Below, piece after piece: positions 31,891-45,687 of a DNA stretch of 64,000 bases. Under the pieces are notes generated by a model. The model did no database searches. It was given only the letters and a program-made list of their open reading frames with translations, and had not been told where the DNA came from. The translations under genes and the position numbers were made by a program. This stretch comes from Heterobilharzia americana (taxonomy: Eukaryota; Platyhelminthes; Trematoda; Strigeidida; Schistosomatidae): positions 49,509,998 through 49,573,997 of the forward strand of contig OX104129.1 of NCBI GenBank assembly GCA_944470555.2. Direction: 5' to 3'. Position 1 is the stretch's first letter; the number at the start of each line of letters is the position of its first letter.

Positions 31891-34810
31891 AGACCACTAT
31901 CGAGTATGAGAGACCGCATCCTTTGTATTGTGACCAGTTTTGCAACCAGTTGTATTCTAACCGTTTGATATATGACTTATTTCATTTCAAGTCAGTTAGT
32001 ATCAACGTGGGACCTGTCACAGCTTCAAATGGTCTACCGTCAGTCTTTTTTGGTAATTATCCGCTTTTTCATCAAGGTGATCGAGGAAAAGTTTTTTATG
32101 CACAATCCTGTCAGGTGCTGTGCCGTTTTGCATAGTCAATAGTAAAAAAACAGGAATCTTTGAGGGCTTGTGTCTTGCACTGGTCTGAACATGTTCATGA
32201 TTGAAATTGGAATGTTTAAAAATGAAATGGGATTGTTGAAGTACTTGTAACTCTTGAAACTGAATATACAGGCAAATAAAAGAAGTTAGCATGACTGCAC
32301 AACGGTAGAAGTCGCTTTCTTGCACATCTAAGCGTTAATCAACTAAGGGAAAGTGAAACTGAAATACAATCGGCTACTGCAATGCTCTTATACAAAGAAG
32401 AATTTTAATATATATGTAATAAAAATTTCTCGAGATTTAAATATTGATGAATCGTGAATGCATCTGTAGAACTGAGGCCCATTTTAGACTTAATTACCCA
32501 GCCTCTAACTGTCTACTTTTCCTGTCGGCGTTAACCAGAGCTGAAATAAAGATTAATATCTCAGGAAAGGTATATGAAATAAAATCCTGAATAGTGAGTA
32601 TATTTTTAGCTTTTTCATATAAGTCCAAGGATTAAAACGTTCGCTTTACTCATATAGTATCTGAAATATCTAGATCAAATAATTGAAAATCTCGTTGAAG
32701 ATATCTGAAAGTAGACAAAATCCATAGGTCACGAACTTTTGTATGTATATTGTTCAGTTCAGGCATATTACTTTGAATGAATTAACTGAAAGAAATACTT
32801 TTCTGTATTTTGATCAAACCATACAGTTAGTTATCTTATTATCATCAATCATACGTCTGTTTTAAACGCGAATCTTGATAAAATACTTATAATAATAGCA
32901 TTGATTGTATAATTAATCAGTAGCCTTTTTATCAATAATGAAGTTTTGCTCATGGTTTAAAAAAGGGATTTAACTAGTTGGTTTGTATATTCATTGGTTT
33001 AAGCACTTGTATAACCTATCAACATCAAATATTTTAGTCTTACTTGCACGTACATGTATTCAAGTCTCGAATAAAGTATATGTACATGCTAATTATAAAT
33101 ATTATTCATATTCAGTGTGTAAACTGATGAATGGTCTAATTTAAGTAAGCAATTATTACTATGGAATGTATACGATTACTTAAAAATTATGGTTTTAATT
33201 ACTTGTACTGGTGATAATGGCATGACCTTAGTTAATATCGACGTTATTCAATTGTTAATATTATTTTTCATACTATAGTTATATAACAGTTATGAAAAGA
33301 TAACTCCTATTTTGTAAGGGTGAAATCGTAAGTGCTTAATGTAGTGGAATTAATTGACAACTTCAACGATGTAATCACTGAAGGGCTACTATAGTAGCAG
33401 TATTGGCTTAGTAGTAACTAGGTTAGGGATTTGTATTTCCTCTTGCTGTCATGAAACTAGCGGATCAATCAGTACTTTGGTCGGTTATTATAGAGCAACA
33501 AATTCTATTAATCAGTTTTACAATGTGATCACTAAGATACTGGTTTCTGCGTAATGCATTTTTTTGATAGAAGTTAAGTGTAGAAAACAAGTAAGAAGCT
33601 CTCAGCCCTACTTCCATGCTTGCAGACTTTCAGAGTTGGGGAGTGTGTTGATGGTGATATCTGTGACTGTCACAGAAGGTGACAAGTTCAGTTGCTTAAC
33701 AGGATATCAGTAGCTTTCAGCATGCAGCTACACTTCACTGACAAACTTAAACAAGGATGAAACTTAAGTCTAAGGTTCCCGTCGATTAGTATTCAGTTTG
33801 AGGTAGAAGTGACAATTTATTTTAATTTAATTCAGATCAAGCAACCGATGTACCTATTGGCTTACCATAACTGGTATGATACTCACGAAAGTCAACTTTT
33901 TCTCAACAATCAAACTGTTAATTAGTATATTCTAAGCTTGTAGTATTGATTTATTTTTAAGAATGAAAAGTATACCCGTGGGATGATATATTCAAGTAAT
34001 CCAGAAGTGTAGCATTGCTTTTATTCAGTCAGTCACTTACTCCTCTTTTGAAAATTTTCCTTTAAAACTCATTTGACATGAATTGTTATGAAATTAGAAC
34101 AGGAATGTAGAAGTTCAACTTATTGGATTTAGATTTGATAGTACTTCTTATTTCAGTATAAGTTAAAATGGGGGTTTTTAAAACAGTAGTATTTTGCTTC
34201 ATCTGTTCGAAACAATCATGTCAAACTTAGCGTTAAGGAACAACTTCACCCTTATGGCTCAGAAATGAGAAATTACAAGTTGAGTGAGTAGTTTGGAAGT
34301 TTCACTGGGTTATTTTTTCAGCTGTGTGATCAACCTTTAGGTCTTTGTAGTTTATATCTTGAGTTAGTTAATGAGAGCTATTGTTGTGTGTATCCTGAAG
34401 TGACCTTTCTACGCTCTCATGGCACAGATAATGGTTAAATCTTCACAAATCGTTGGTTAATGCTATTTTTAAGTTCTTTAAAAATGTATTCCTTATATGT
34501 AGGAAACTTCCTCAAATAATGACTCTGCCTAGTTCGTTTTGTTAATCACTGCTCTAGTATAATTAAGATTAGGGAATCAAACTGTTGGTTGAACGCATAA
34601 GTACATGGTGCAAAGTCAGATCTACATTGATCCAAGCGTTTATTTTTAATTTTCATTTTAACGATTGCAGAGATTAAGCATCTTTTCATTCTAACGAAAC
34701 TCCTGTTTAACCTAAATGCCTAACGCTTGTCATATACACTTCTTGAGGAATTATTCACATACAACAGCTTTTTTGGTGAATCGTTATTTCAAATCTGATC
34801 CTTTGAGCAG
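31891..34810. other. Intergenic DNA, nothing firm
   Basis: AT-rich. A - strand frame 32325-32017 (102 codons) reads through a stretch that looks coding-like near its end (FLDHLDEKADNYQK), but I cannot assign it to a family. It may be a retroelement remnant. Confidence 0.35.
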
Positions 34811-35165
34811 TGAACGACTACGGAAGACGATTAAGGGTAGCCAGGCTAAGACGTGGTTTCACTGCATTCAGTCCCTGACTATTGGCTTGAGCCATATGGT
34901 GAGATGTAGAATCGGTGGTTGAGGACTCTAAGTGAACTGGCTGAAAAGTGGTCACAGTGGCGCAGATGTATTCACTCTTTATTGTCTTCGAAACCTTGAG
35001 TATTTGGACTAACCTTAATTCTTAAAGTTCCTCTCCCCTATCCACCTTTGTTCACTGTGCTATCACTCTTTTTCTGTCCATTTGTTCTTTGTATGGTACA
35101 GTGAAAAGTAGTAACTTGAACTGATGCAATTGTGTGTGAGGTTCTACGTTGATCTTATCTATCTG
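34811..35165 (+). mobile_element. N2 non-LTR retrotransposon 3' end
   Basis: The frame ending at 34922 includes GSQAKTWFHCIQSLTIGLSH, matching [20 protein letters not shown] at 15735-15790. The longest copy of the N2 3' UTR in the window follows, to ttctacgttgatcttatct near 35160. It is 5'-truncated. Confidence 0.72.
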
Positions 35166-38100
35166 TGATCAACGATTTGTTTTATAGCTATAACTTTTGT
35201 AGGTTGAAATTAATTGGATAGTGTGTGGATGGCTGTGGGCTAGACTGAGCGGCAAAATTTGATACTTCTGCTAATGGCTTCGATACTGCTAAATCACTAT
35301 AGTCAAATAGTGACTTGCTTCAAAGCCCAAATGTGAAAAAAAATCAATAATATGACACAGCTTGGCATATATTTATGTACTAGACTATGAACCATATTTG
35401 TTTGAATGCTTATGAAAAACAGCCGGTTGCCTATGCCACAGTAGGTGAAGCGGGCTTCAAATGTAGGTATGTTGATTTAAAGACCGAATGTGGAGATGAA
35501 TTTGTTCAGTAATGGTTCAAAAAAAAAAAACAGCAATGGGATAGAATAATAGTTGTATGCGAAGAGTCTGATTACAATAACGTAACTGAGAACTACATGT
35601 GAGATAGTCGACAATCATTCAAAAATAACATTAAATTCCGATCCCTGAATATCAAGCTATCTTCACGTTCATAATAGCAGTATTTATTGTAATCTGTTCT
35701 TAATTGTAGCGTGGATAACATTTTAAAACCAGCAGAAGTAGGACCTGTAATTATCCTTGAGCGATTCAGAGTTGCATATGTTTTTCAGGATGACTATTTT
35801 GTTAGTGTTGATCTATTAAAAATACAGACATCACTTTTATCTGTCGAGAGTTAACTTTCAGTTCAACCATCTCGAAATTTGTTTAAAACAGTAAAAAATC
35901 TGTTTGTACATTTCTTCATTATCAACTATTATAGTTACTAATCAGATTGTTAGATCTGAACATGCGTATTCCTCGTATACGTAGTCAAACTTATATTCAC
36001 AACTGATCTCATTACAAATCTCTACTACATCAATGTCAACCAGTAGTTTATTTTCGTTTCCACTGTAGAGCCGAAACACGTTTGTTCTCTTTCTTTGGTT
36101 TATCATCGTAATTTCTGTGGTAGCTAAAACAATTTGAAGTCCTAGTTACCTCCCCATCATCTTGGGAAGTCGTTGATACACAATCAGGGAACTCTTTGTT
36201 GTCTTGTGTTTGATTTCAAAGCCATGAGCCCATCTTTGTCTAAGATTACAAGTTAATCAAGAGTTTTATTGATATTTTGTAAAGGCAGAAAAGTTTTACA
36301 AGCAGACTATCATGTGCTTTTTGGTCATACCTAGTTTGAGTATAATCCAAAACGGTACTGAACCAAGTGATCAGCATCGGCCTTGAACGTATCATATCTC
36401 TGTTTTAGAATTCAGTAATAATTTGCTTTGAGAATCTCAATTACACTACCATATCTCTATCTCAGACCTATGGTATTTCTAGCATAGTGATTATATTCTT
36501 AATCGTATCATTTGAAGACTCATCTATTTCACAGGATGCCAGATGAAAAAAGTGTTATACTTGTATAATGTTGCACCGTGAATCCTAAAAGCTCTATCTC
36601 AATCAATACATATCACGGTATTCATTTCATACGGCTTTTCATACTGATATTACGAGTGAAAATGTTAAAAGGCAAGAGTTTGTACAGTTGTTGTCAACAA
36701 GGAAAAGGTTAACATATTACGATGAATGAAATCAGTGACCATAATTGACCAGTAAATATTTTTACCTTTCAAGCTGAAGAATCTCTCCAAGTGTGAGATT
36801 TAACGAGATCAGTATAGAGGCAACATATCGATTACAAATCAGACAGTCTGCATGGTTAGTAGGATCACTTTGCATTTTGAATTACTGCATCTCCGGTTAA
36901 CATCGAAATACGATGATATGACTAACTGTCGAACTGATATTGAAAGACATCTAAGGTGTGACCAACTTCTGAGTCCTTACCTATCATTGGAAATCATTCT
37001 TAAAATGTATTGTAATTCATCATTCTTAGTTTTGTAGATTTTCTATACGATATGAATTCTAAGCATAGTTCAACTGGGCTGGTATGGTATTCAATAATCA
37101 CTTGAAAACAGTAAATCAAAGACGAATAGGTTTACGACCAAGTGATAGTTTCACTGGCTGAAACTTCAGCTATCATAAGACACTGAAATATAAGCATATT
37201 CTATCACGTTTCCAACTAACGACTGTCTCCGAAGTGAATTCGACAATGGAGACATTCTGGTGGCGTTTATTAATGAATTATTTCGATACCATAAACTCTG
37301 TTATTGAGTGAAGGTCCATAAAGAGCTGTCTTATTGACTGAAGGAATAATGAAGTTTTCACTGGGAATATCTGTCCCATTCAGAGTAAATTATTTGGAGA
37401 ATCGCTTCATATAGGCTTAATTTCACGCTTTTAACGCCCAAGTGATTGGTATTTTTAAAGATTCTTTTATTAGTTTATTAGTTAAAATACTGACGGAATA
37501 GTTTTATATTAATGCCTCTGATGAAAACGTTATTTTACGTTCATGTTCTAAATGTAACACCTAATCAATCAATCATGTTCACATAGGCACAAACAGTTAT
37601 AAGATGATCATTTAGTACCTGACTGAATTGCTCTTTCATAGATTTGCTGAACTAACCGATATAAAGATTATAAAATTTATATACCGAAGAATGAGAGCGG
37701 CGAATCAACTTTTGATGCATACTGGATAATGTGACTTGTTTTATTAATAACTCGTCATCTACCCCAATTGCAGTAACAGGATTTTTGTAATGGATTTAAC
37801 TAAGAACGTCAATGAGTAGTTTAGTTTAAAGAATAGCTGGAAGTTTGTACTTTAAGATAAAATGATTACAGAGTTCATCTGATTATAAATTGTACGCTAA
37901 CGTTATTTTCTCTTCTCAGGAATATGTTATTCTCTATTGAGAAGTGTATTAGGTTAGTTCGTGCACGCCTGATGTACACATTACCTATTGTGAAGGCTAA
38001 TACAAAGGCTAGAATTTCTATGATACTTAAATGGTTGGTTCTTAACCAGTGATCGATGAAATCGCCATGGACCCCGTTAAGCTACCTGCACTTCCTATCA

Positions 38101-38915
38101 TCGCTCAGATAAACAGTTGGTAATTTCATGGAACGTTTACATTTCTTCATACAGTCACCTTTAGTGTTTCTCTTCAACTAGTTTGTCAACATTTTATTCG
38201 TGAACATCAGAGTTATTGATTACTAAGTGAAGAAGTCTAGTTGAGCATAAACGTATGCGTAGCATATATAATCAAAGCGAAGATCATGAATCTGACTTAT
38301 ACTAGAACGTATACGTGTACTTATTGATATCATCAGTCACTTTTACTTCTCAACAGAAAATAAGTGATTACGAAATGTGTAATACTAGAAATGGAACTAC
38401 ATAAATAGATTAAAAGTTGAACATAAAGTGACCTAAAATGAACTGAATCCTTCACAACACCTTTTGAATATCGACAAGTGATCTTCCAGTAATATCACGC
38501 ACATTTCTTCTGAATATTGACAACTATGATATGCAAAGAAATAAACAAAGCTGCTGAAAGTTAGGTCAGTTATCATGGATTTGTGTGTGTAGTGTGGGTG
38601 GGTGTAACAAGATAAAGCATTGTACTCAGCTATATCCATATAAAGAATGCGTGTAATATTCCAAACGATTATGTGCTGTCAAATCATTCCATTGAATTCA
38701 GGTTTGTTTTCACTACCTGGGTCTGTAATACGTAGTACGGTATGGATTACTCATTAGCACGATATCAATGTCAATAAGGCTTCTAATTTCAGAGTCAAAC
38801 TAGTTGATTCAATCAATGTGTTGGGAATCTTTATTATAATTTATATATTCTTGTGGTAAGCTGATATCGGTTAAAAAGCATCGGAATTTGTGGAGCAGCA
38901 GATATACTATCCTAT
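35166..38915. other. Intergenic DNA, nothing recognised
   Basis: No supported gene or repeat. There is an A-run at about 35520-35530. Short frames lack domains. Confidence 0.4.
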
Positions 38916-39015
38916 ATTAGATTAATTTATTTGATCCAGAACGTAGTGATGTAATAATTTTTAAAATATGACGTTTGGAGCAAAACTTGTTGCTCGTAAT
39001 TACACTGAGGTTTTT
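38916..39015 (-). repeat. Penelope-like element 3' tail, diverged
   Basis: Aligns with 47351-47455: atttatttgat, then cgtttggagcaaaacttgttgctcgtaa in parts, with the small hairpin gagcaa/ttgctc conserved in position. Confidence 0.5.
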
Positions 39016-39131
39016 AAACGAAACCCCACTAATATCACAGCTAGTTGATTGAAAATAAAAAAACCAACTGTAAATTACTGTGAATAATTTACAAAACATT
39101 CATACTGAAGTTGCTGCTGATGATGTCATCT

Positions 39132-39276
39132 AGAAAAACTATGAAAGCTTCAGGATTGAATAACTCAGCTCAGAGAACACTATACAACCAAGACATTCAA
39201 AAATTTTATGCTAATATCAGTCCATTTATGACAAGTTGTAAAATTCAGCTAAATTTTTCTGGATACACCACTTACA
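39132..39276 (+). CDS. Candidate exon of unknown gene
   Basis: An open frame sits between a plausible acceptor (gtcatctag|aaaa, about 39131) and a strong donor (tacaag|gtaagtag at about 39277). With the ATG at 39139-39141 it would encode MKASGLNNSAQRTLYNQDIQ and then KFYANISPFMTSCKIQLNF up to GYTTYK. No domain is recognised and no partner exon was found. It could be a small gene's exon or chance. Confidence 0.25.
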
Positions 39277-39699
39277 AGGTAAGTAGGCAACAAACAGTCG
39301 AAACATCCGTACAGTATGAAAGTCACTATTATTTATATGGTTAAACCTGAAGACCAGTTTATGGATTATGTTCCCTACTAAGTTGAGAAGCATAACTAAT
39401 TAATGTAGGTACAGAATTTGGGCATTTTTGTAAGACATGATTCAATTTTAGATCAGTCTTTTTGACCTAGCATAGAGATATAGTTCTATTTGGTATCTTC
39501 AATCAGCCAGCTTTAGTATCAGGGGGTTTCGTTTAGAAACCATCCCATCAAGCTTATAGATTGTAATATCTGAAAATGAAACAGAGAAGTGTCATGAACC
39601 ACAACAATAAAATATTGAACTAACTAATTCAAGTGAGTCATTAGGACTTAAACTGATTTTCGAGAAATACTCAACCCTATCAACATTTAATTAGATTAA
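39277..39699. other. Intergenic, nothing recognised
   Basis: No feature supported. Confidence 0.4.
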
Positions 39700-39872
39700 A
39701 GTAGTATTCATTACAAACTGACATCTGTTGAAGATCCATTGAGAAACCTGATAGCGCTAGACAGCTGTTTCATCCTAGTATGATACTGCCCAACAGTGCG
39801 CATCTACGACCTCTCCAGGGATCGGATTTGGGTCTCGCGGTGAACGCGTTGGACATTCAACCATTGGGTTGG
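39700..39872 (-). repeat. Hammerhead-type SINE, left half of inverted pair
   Basis: Tail at the left (gtattcattacaaactgacatc), degraded hammerhead zone (agacagctgtttcatcctag, 39760-39780) and tRNA-like head to 39872. It meets the next copy head-to-head. Confidence 0.72.
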
Positions 39873-39874
39873 AG

Positions 39875-40075
39875 TTCAGTGGTCCACGGTTTACAAATTC
39901 TGCTACTTGACTCTGATCCAGTGGTTGGATGGCTAACGCGTTCGCCGCAAGACCTGAGAGTTCAAAGTCTGATCCCTGGCAGGATCCCTGTACTGGAGTC
40001 ACATACTAAGACGAGACAGCTGTCTAGTGGTTTCGCATTTTTCATGGTTCTTTTACTGATTTCAGTCCGTAAGGA
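39875..40075 (+). repeat. Hammerhead-type SINE, right half of inverted pair
   Basis: tRNA-like head (39915-39985, with cagtggttggatggctaacg and gagttcaaagtctgatccc), then a ribozyme relic at about 39994-40033 where GAAA has become GAGA and CTGATGA is lost, then the tail. Confidence 0.72.
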
Positions 40076-40616
40076 ATATTCCCTGAATCTTCAAACTACG
40101 TTTAATTAGATGTCTGAAATATCTGGATACAATACTTTAACTGCAGTTCACATTCCTTCCAGATGAATTCTGTATGAACTCGACTGACATGTGAATAGAA
40201 AATGCTAGTCTATAATTGTAGTATTCATTTGTTCATTAAATGCATTCCCTAGATTGACTATGAATGAAAAATCCTACAAGTAAAATGACACCTTTTCAGT
40301 ATTTCTGCAGCACAAAGCTTTGAGCTCGCGTCTTTGAAAATGGTGTTACTTGATTTCTGAAATAATATGTGTTTTTTCTGAAGGTTGCAGAAATACTCCG
40401 CTGAAAAGGTGAACACAAGCAGAATGAAGTTCAAGCAAGGAGCTTCCTAAGGATCACATTTGTGTAACTGGAATAAAGTAAATGGTCTTATGCCATATTT
40501 CAACTTCCGTTAACTCTGTTTACCATTTCTAGCCTCTTTTAAGTAAATGATGAAATAAGTTTACATTGTTCCACAAATAATTATCATACCGAATGTATTC
40601 ATCCTATGAAAATCTT
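40076..40616. other. Intergenic, nothing recognised
   Basis: No feature supported. Confidence 0.35.
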
Positions 40617-40790
40617 CAGGCAGCTCAGTAGTTTAAGGAGATGTCTACCAACCACTGAGTCACGCGTGCGAGGCCCTCTCCACCTACCGAAGTTTGGACA
40701 TCCAGGCAGTATGACTATCGCTCATAATGAGTATGGGTTGTTGCCTACTCTACGGATGTGCGCAAGGTAGCTGAGTTCACGCGAGGAACG
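40617..40790 (+). repeat. tRNA-derived SINE (family S-B), second copy
   Basis: Diverged copy of 18188-18345: cagctcagtagtttaaggag (A-box part), gcgaggccc (B-box relic), catccaggcagtatgac and ttgcctactctacggatgtg. Confidence 0.62.
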
Positions 40791-41339
40791 TTTCACACAA
40801 CAAGAGTAAATAAATTTATTCGGTATACTGAGATCAGCTTTGTATTATTTAACATATTGGCTCGTCTACTGGATACAGTTATATTTATTGTATAAAATAC
40901 CAATGGTTTGTGTGTTGTGCTTCAGTTTGTGATGGTAGTCGTATGAATTAAAATAATATTATTTGCTGAGTAGGTAAAGAATACTGTAAATAATTCAATA
41001 TCCCTTTGTGCGAAGATAAATAAACAATCTAATGCGAAACTATACTCCACTACAGTGTTGATGAATCAGTCTTTCCACCTATACTCAGTTATCCGGCATC
41101 AAATGAAGTTCAGCCTACTGTGATAATGGAGTCTGTGGTCTATCGTTGGATCCACTGATTAATGAATATCAGCTGACGCAATAAACTTGGTATCGTGATA
41201 ATATTGACGCTATTCTGTGATTAACTCACACACTTGGACTTGTGATCAGAAGAAAGAAGTGAAAGTTACAGAACCCACGGGGTGTGGGAATAAAATAAGT
41301 AAAATGACTATTATTTATTCATAATAGTTAATGTTTCGT

Positions 41340-41465
41340 TGGTATACTGGGTTGAAATGCTAGTGTGAAGCGATGGATACTGAGGACACCATCACTCACT
41401 GTGGTGTAGGTAAATCTGACTGACTGGTCTCAAATCAGATGGAACGCGAGTCCTGGTAGTCATTA
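41340..41465 (+). repeat. Hammerhead repeat, decayed
   Basis: ctgactggtctcaaat, then ggaacgcgagtcctgg (41417-41460) aligns with the schistosome hammerhead layout (CTGATGAGTCCCAAAT...GAAACGCGCGTCCTGG). The catalytic CTGATGA and GAAA are both damaged. No tRNA head was seen. Confidence 0.5.
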
Positions 41466-44280
41466 CTTCTGTCACAGAATACACTAAGAAAGTGGTGCCA
41501 TTGTGAACATAGATCTCTATGTGAATGATAAGTCGGTACTGAGTCCATCCTTTGCTCAAGTTATGTATTTACTGGACGACATATTCGTTACTACTGCACA
41601 GATGAACACAATTTATTTTGGCACAGAATCTGAATACTTATTTATCTCCTAGAAGTGATTAGATAATGCCGATAAATTCAATCGACGTTTGGAAATTCAG
41701 AAAATGAGTACTTTTTGGAGTATATTTTGTTCAGCGCACTTTTTCTATTGTCGCTTTTTCCATTCTAATAATCACCATGTAAAGTTATTATTCACGAGAT
41801 GAAATTATCTTCATTCCCTTTAAAAACTATAAAACGATAGTACGAAAAGTTAGCATCATATTGGTCGAAGGGATCTTACCGCCTGTCTTCAAAGTTGTAC
41901 TGATCAGATAGTTTGGTTTACATTACTAATATGTTAATTACATCCAGTTAATTTAATTGGCTTAATTGTTTTCCTCATTATTGAAGAGATTTATCTCTCA
42001 TTCATATAACAGTTTGAATGTGGATTCCAGTAACATTCTCACTCCTAATCTAACCCCAATAATATTCATAGTGGGAATTTCCTACCAAGTTAACAAGTAC
42101 GCCTGTTTTTTAAGCGACACATCTGAAATGAATAAAGAACATTCTCCCATCATTAAAAAAATGCTGATGTGTGTCTATAAAAGCGTAAAAAATGACATTG
42201 ATTTTTCCTGAAATACTGACTAACCTATCACATTCAGTATATTTATGAACATTATAGTGGTTGGTCAGTTTGAAATTATTAGAATCAATAAATTACCGCT
42301 TCTTAAATGTAAACTACAGTTAGAGGTTGCTTAGTATATAATAGATGCTACTTTCATAATCTTATCTTTTAATTTCTAACAGATATCTGGGTCGGTGTTG
42401 ATCTTTCCTTAGGAGTGATATCAACAATGTAAGTGTTCATTTCAACAACACAGCACTGTCATTCACAATTATCAATTCGAATATATTTTAAAACGAATCA
42501 AATAAATCTACCTGTCACAATAAATTAATCTTTACAGCACTGCAACACAGACCAAAAGAGATCTCGACCCATGATTGGCTAGACGTTTTAACTAAATCAT
42601 ATAAAGACGTTAACACCAATAACAATAGCCTTTCAGGGTTGAACTAAGGGATATGGAGATTAATTTCGCAGTTGACATTCTACATCAACCTATGGTCTTC
42701 AGCTTCTGTACTGATATTCTTGTTTGATTTTCACTTCGAAATTTGACAGGTTTCTGTATCTAGTGTGATCCACGGTGACTGTCAAGTTAACGGTTATCAT
42801 AGTAGTTAACATTCGATGGAGTTGTTTCGATACAACAAAAGTTTGATATGTGACTTTTCGGTAATCAAACCGAGTATAAATCAGTTTGTTCAGTTTACAG
42901 ATATGTCGAAAAGCTTCGTTTATATGTTTTTACCCCTAATTTTTTTACTAGTTTAAAGTCATATTTGCAATCATCATGAGAACGAGCGTTTGGGGAGATG
43001 ACAAAGGGGGGGGCTGAGAAAACGTTTATACTTTTTTCAGAATATACTCTTTTCAACAACTATCATGATATGATTCATATCTTCTAGTAATCTTAAGGAA
43101 AGTGTACACACCCACAGACAGTTGGTTAGTGATTAGCTTATTTAGTCATGATTACCGGTGACAACAGAAAATATATTTGGAAAAAACAGTTAAGTAATAT
43201 TTTAGATTTATTTTAAGAAGTAATATTTTCCGGAGTATGCTTTTACACTATCCTAATGTACCTGCTGGCAGAGAAAACTAATGAAAACTTCAACGAATTG
43301 GTCAATTGAATTGTCATTGAATATTTACCTCATCGTTTATATATTTGTCTCTTAAAAAGCCTAGACATATTTTGTTTTATTTTTAATTAATTATGCATTC
43401 AGCATGCACAGTAGGCATGGAATCATACAGTTTATCAAAGCAACATTTTTTTTCTATCAATCAGTTAGATGATTTTCAAAACCAAAACGATTTTGAATAT
43501 GTATACCATTGGATTTCAATCGATAATATGCTCATCGAAAAAACTAAATTATTTTTGGGAAATCTTATTTTTCTACATGAGTTAGCATTTCTAAGAAATC
43601 TCAGATTAGCATAAAGCGGGTGATTATTTTTCCTTGATATTTAAGGATAATATAACCGATTTCAATTGATGATGAAAAAAATCTGCAAACAATAGAAAAT
43701 TCCCTTCAAAACTATCAATAGACAAGCTTGAAATCCGTTGCCAAGGGATGAATAATAACAAAGTGAGGAAGTGAATTTTAATGTTCCATTCATTTATTTT
43801 CTCTCGTAATCAGAAAAAAACAAGAAGATATTTTGTGTATGCCCAGAATCTGTTTCAATTCATCCAAGATCGAATGTAATGTGGTTGACTGCTCTCTTTA
43901 AACCAGTAGAAATTTTCAGCAAAACGAAATCAATATAAGAATACATTTGACGGGTGATTGTCAATTTTTTCTTCAGGCAAAAGAATGCTTGGTTATGGAT
44001 AAAACATCCAAAGTGAAATAAATATTTCATAATAAAAATTAACAATCTGAAAGAAAAATATTCTTTTCAATAAATTCTCTTCAGGTTCTACAGTTATAAA
44101 ATGCATTTCAAACAGTGTGAAATCAGGCCATCTTAGGGAAATATACATTTTCAAAATAATATGAAATTTAGGGACTGCATGAAAATTGACTTATCTTTTC
44201 AAATTTTTCAGTGTTGGGATGATACACATACAGATGAATGATACGATAGTGAACAAAAAGATAAAAAATAAGAAGACAGG
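41466..44280. other. Intergenic; one weak ORF
   Basis: Mostly AT-rich with no matches. A 73-codon + frame at 43393-43614 has no domain and is probably chance. An 8-G run lies near 43006-43013. Confidence 0.35.
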
Positions 44281-44284
44281 GGTT

Positions 44285-44425
44285 ATATTTAGTAGGCTGA
44301 AGGTCAAGGGAGAAGTAACGCTTGAGCATATTCTTTCTCAATGCATAGTTCAGGTTTAATCAGTCTTATTACAGCAACCTCCCCTATGTTAAGCAGGCGT
44401 TAGCAAGCTACATGTGGTATCGTTT
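44285..44425. repeat. Dispersed repeat, copy 1 (unknown family)
   Basis: Aligns with 60910-61040 over about 130 bp (gaaggt, aacgc.tgagcat, attacagcaac...ctatgt..a). The family is not identified. Confidence 0.45.
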
Positions 44426-44608
44426 TTGTGATTCAGTGGATGACAGTGAAAGCTTAATTGGCATCTATGGGATGCCCTGTGTCGACTACTTGTTCTGTGA
44501 CTGAACTTTTCACTACTTTCACTTCGCCTTTTTCGAACCAAGCTGGTTAGTGCTGTCCAATCTGGATAGGCACCTTTTTAGTCCCATGCCGTATGTAACA
44601 AGTCTAAT

Positions 44609-44610
<2 letters not shown>

Positions 44611-44667
<57 letters not shown>
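44611..44667. repeat. (AT)n microsatellite
   Basis: About 57 bp of perfect AT repeats. Confidence 0.98.
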
Positions 44668-44669
<2 letters not shown>

Positions 44670-45687
44670 ATGGAAAGTTAAGATTAAGTAAGGTATCGTC
44701 TAGTCTCGGATGAAGCACTGGCCCACTGCTAAATGGCATACAAAGCAGACCTGAACAAAACGTCCTACTGACTGCTCTGGTTTGGTGTTGTGACAGAATA
44801 ACTAGGAATGAAAGTGAATACTGATGAAGATTTCTAGGACTGAATTATTATTCGAATCGCTGATTTCTCAAAAAACCACCGAGGTGCTTTATTGTTTGAG
44901 TTACGATTGCGAACTGTAGGAAAAGCTTAAAGAATGTTGTTCAACTGCCTTTTGAAAAGCAGTTGAATGCCTCCCTGTACTCAGGACGTGGTTAACTGCC
45001 AACTTGAACTTCGGGTTGCGAACCCAGATGTCAATGGTTTGATTAAATTCGTGTTCACGGTTTTCTGCCAACTTTATACCTGAGTAAGAAGTTCACTGCT
45101 CAGTATGACTCTAATGTAGCCTAATAAAAATAAATGATCAAATAAAAAACTGACTGAAACTATCTGTTTATCGAATTTGTTTATACTTTAAAATGTATCT
45201 CACTACCTTCTTTTTTAGTAAAACAATCTATTACTCGTTAACCAAATGTTTCAATTATACCATCATTCCAAAATATTATTAGTTGAATTCTTAACTAATA
45301 GTTTAAATAAGATCACTGAAGCTGGGATAATTTCTTATATGCAGCTTTCATTACAAACTGATATCGGTTACATAGGTGATAAGGAAATGGGACAATTGTT
45401 ACATTGCAAGTGAAAACTTCTCTTCACAGATCCGTCCTATCGATAATGCCAACGGATGAAAGATTGTACATTGTGAAAATAGAGGATTTTATACAATTTA
45501 TATTTTGTGACATTTGAATCATTCGTCTAGGTGAAATCTAGTTTTAACGTTTCAGTGTTTGCACCGCTTGAAGATAAAGAAAATCTATACTCCTGATCAA
45601 TATGAGTAGTTTTATTCACTTCTATTTGTAATTCGTATATTCTACATTAAGATTTATACAGTAGCATCCACTGTCGAGAATTTATCG
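44668..45687. other. Intergenic, nothing firm
   Basis: A short stretch near 45345-45375 (cattacaaactgatatcgg) resembles the outer tail of the hammerhead SINE in - orientation. Nothing else is recognised. Confidence 0.35.
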
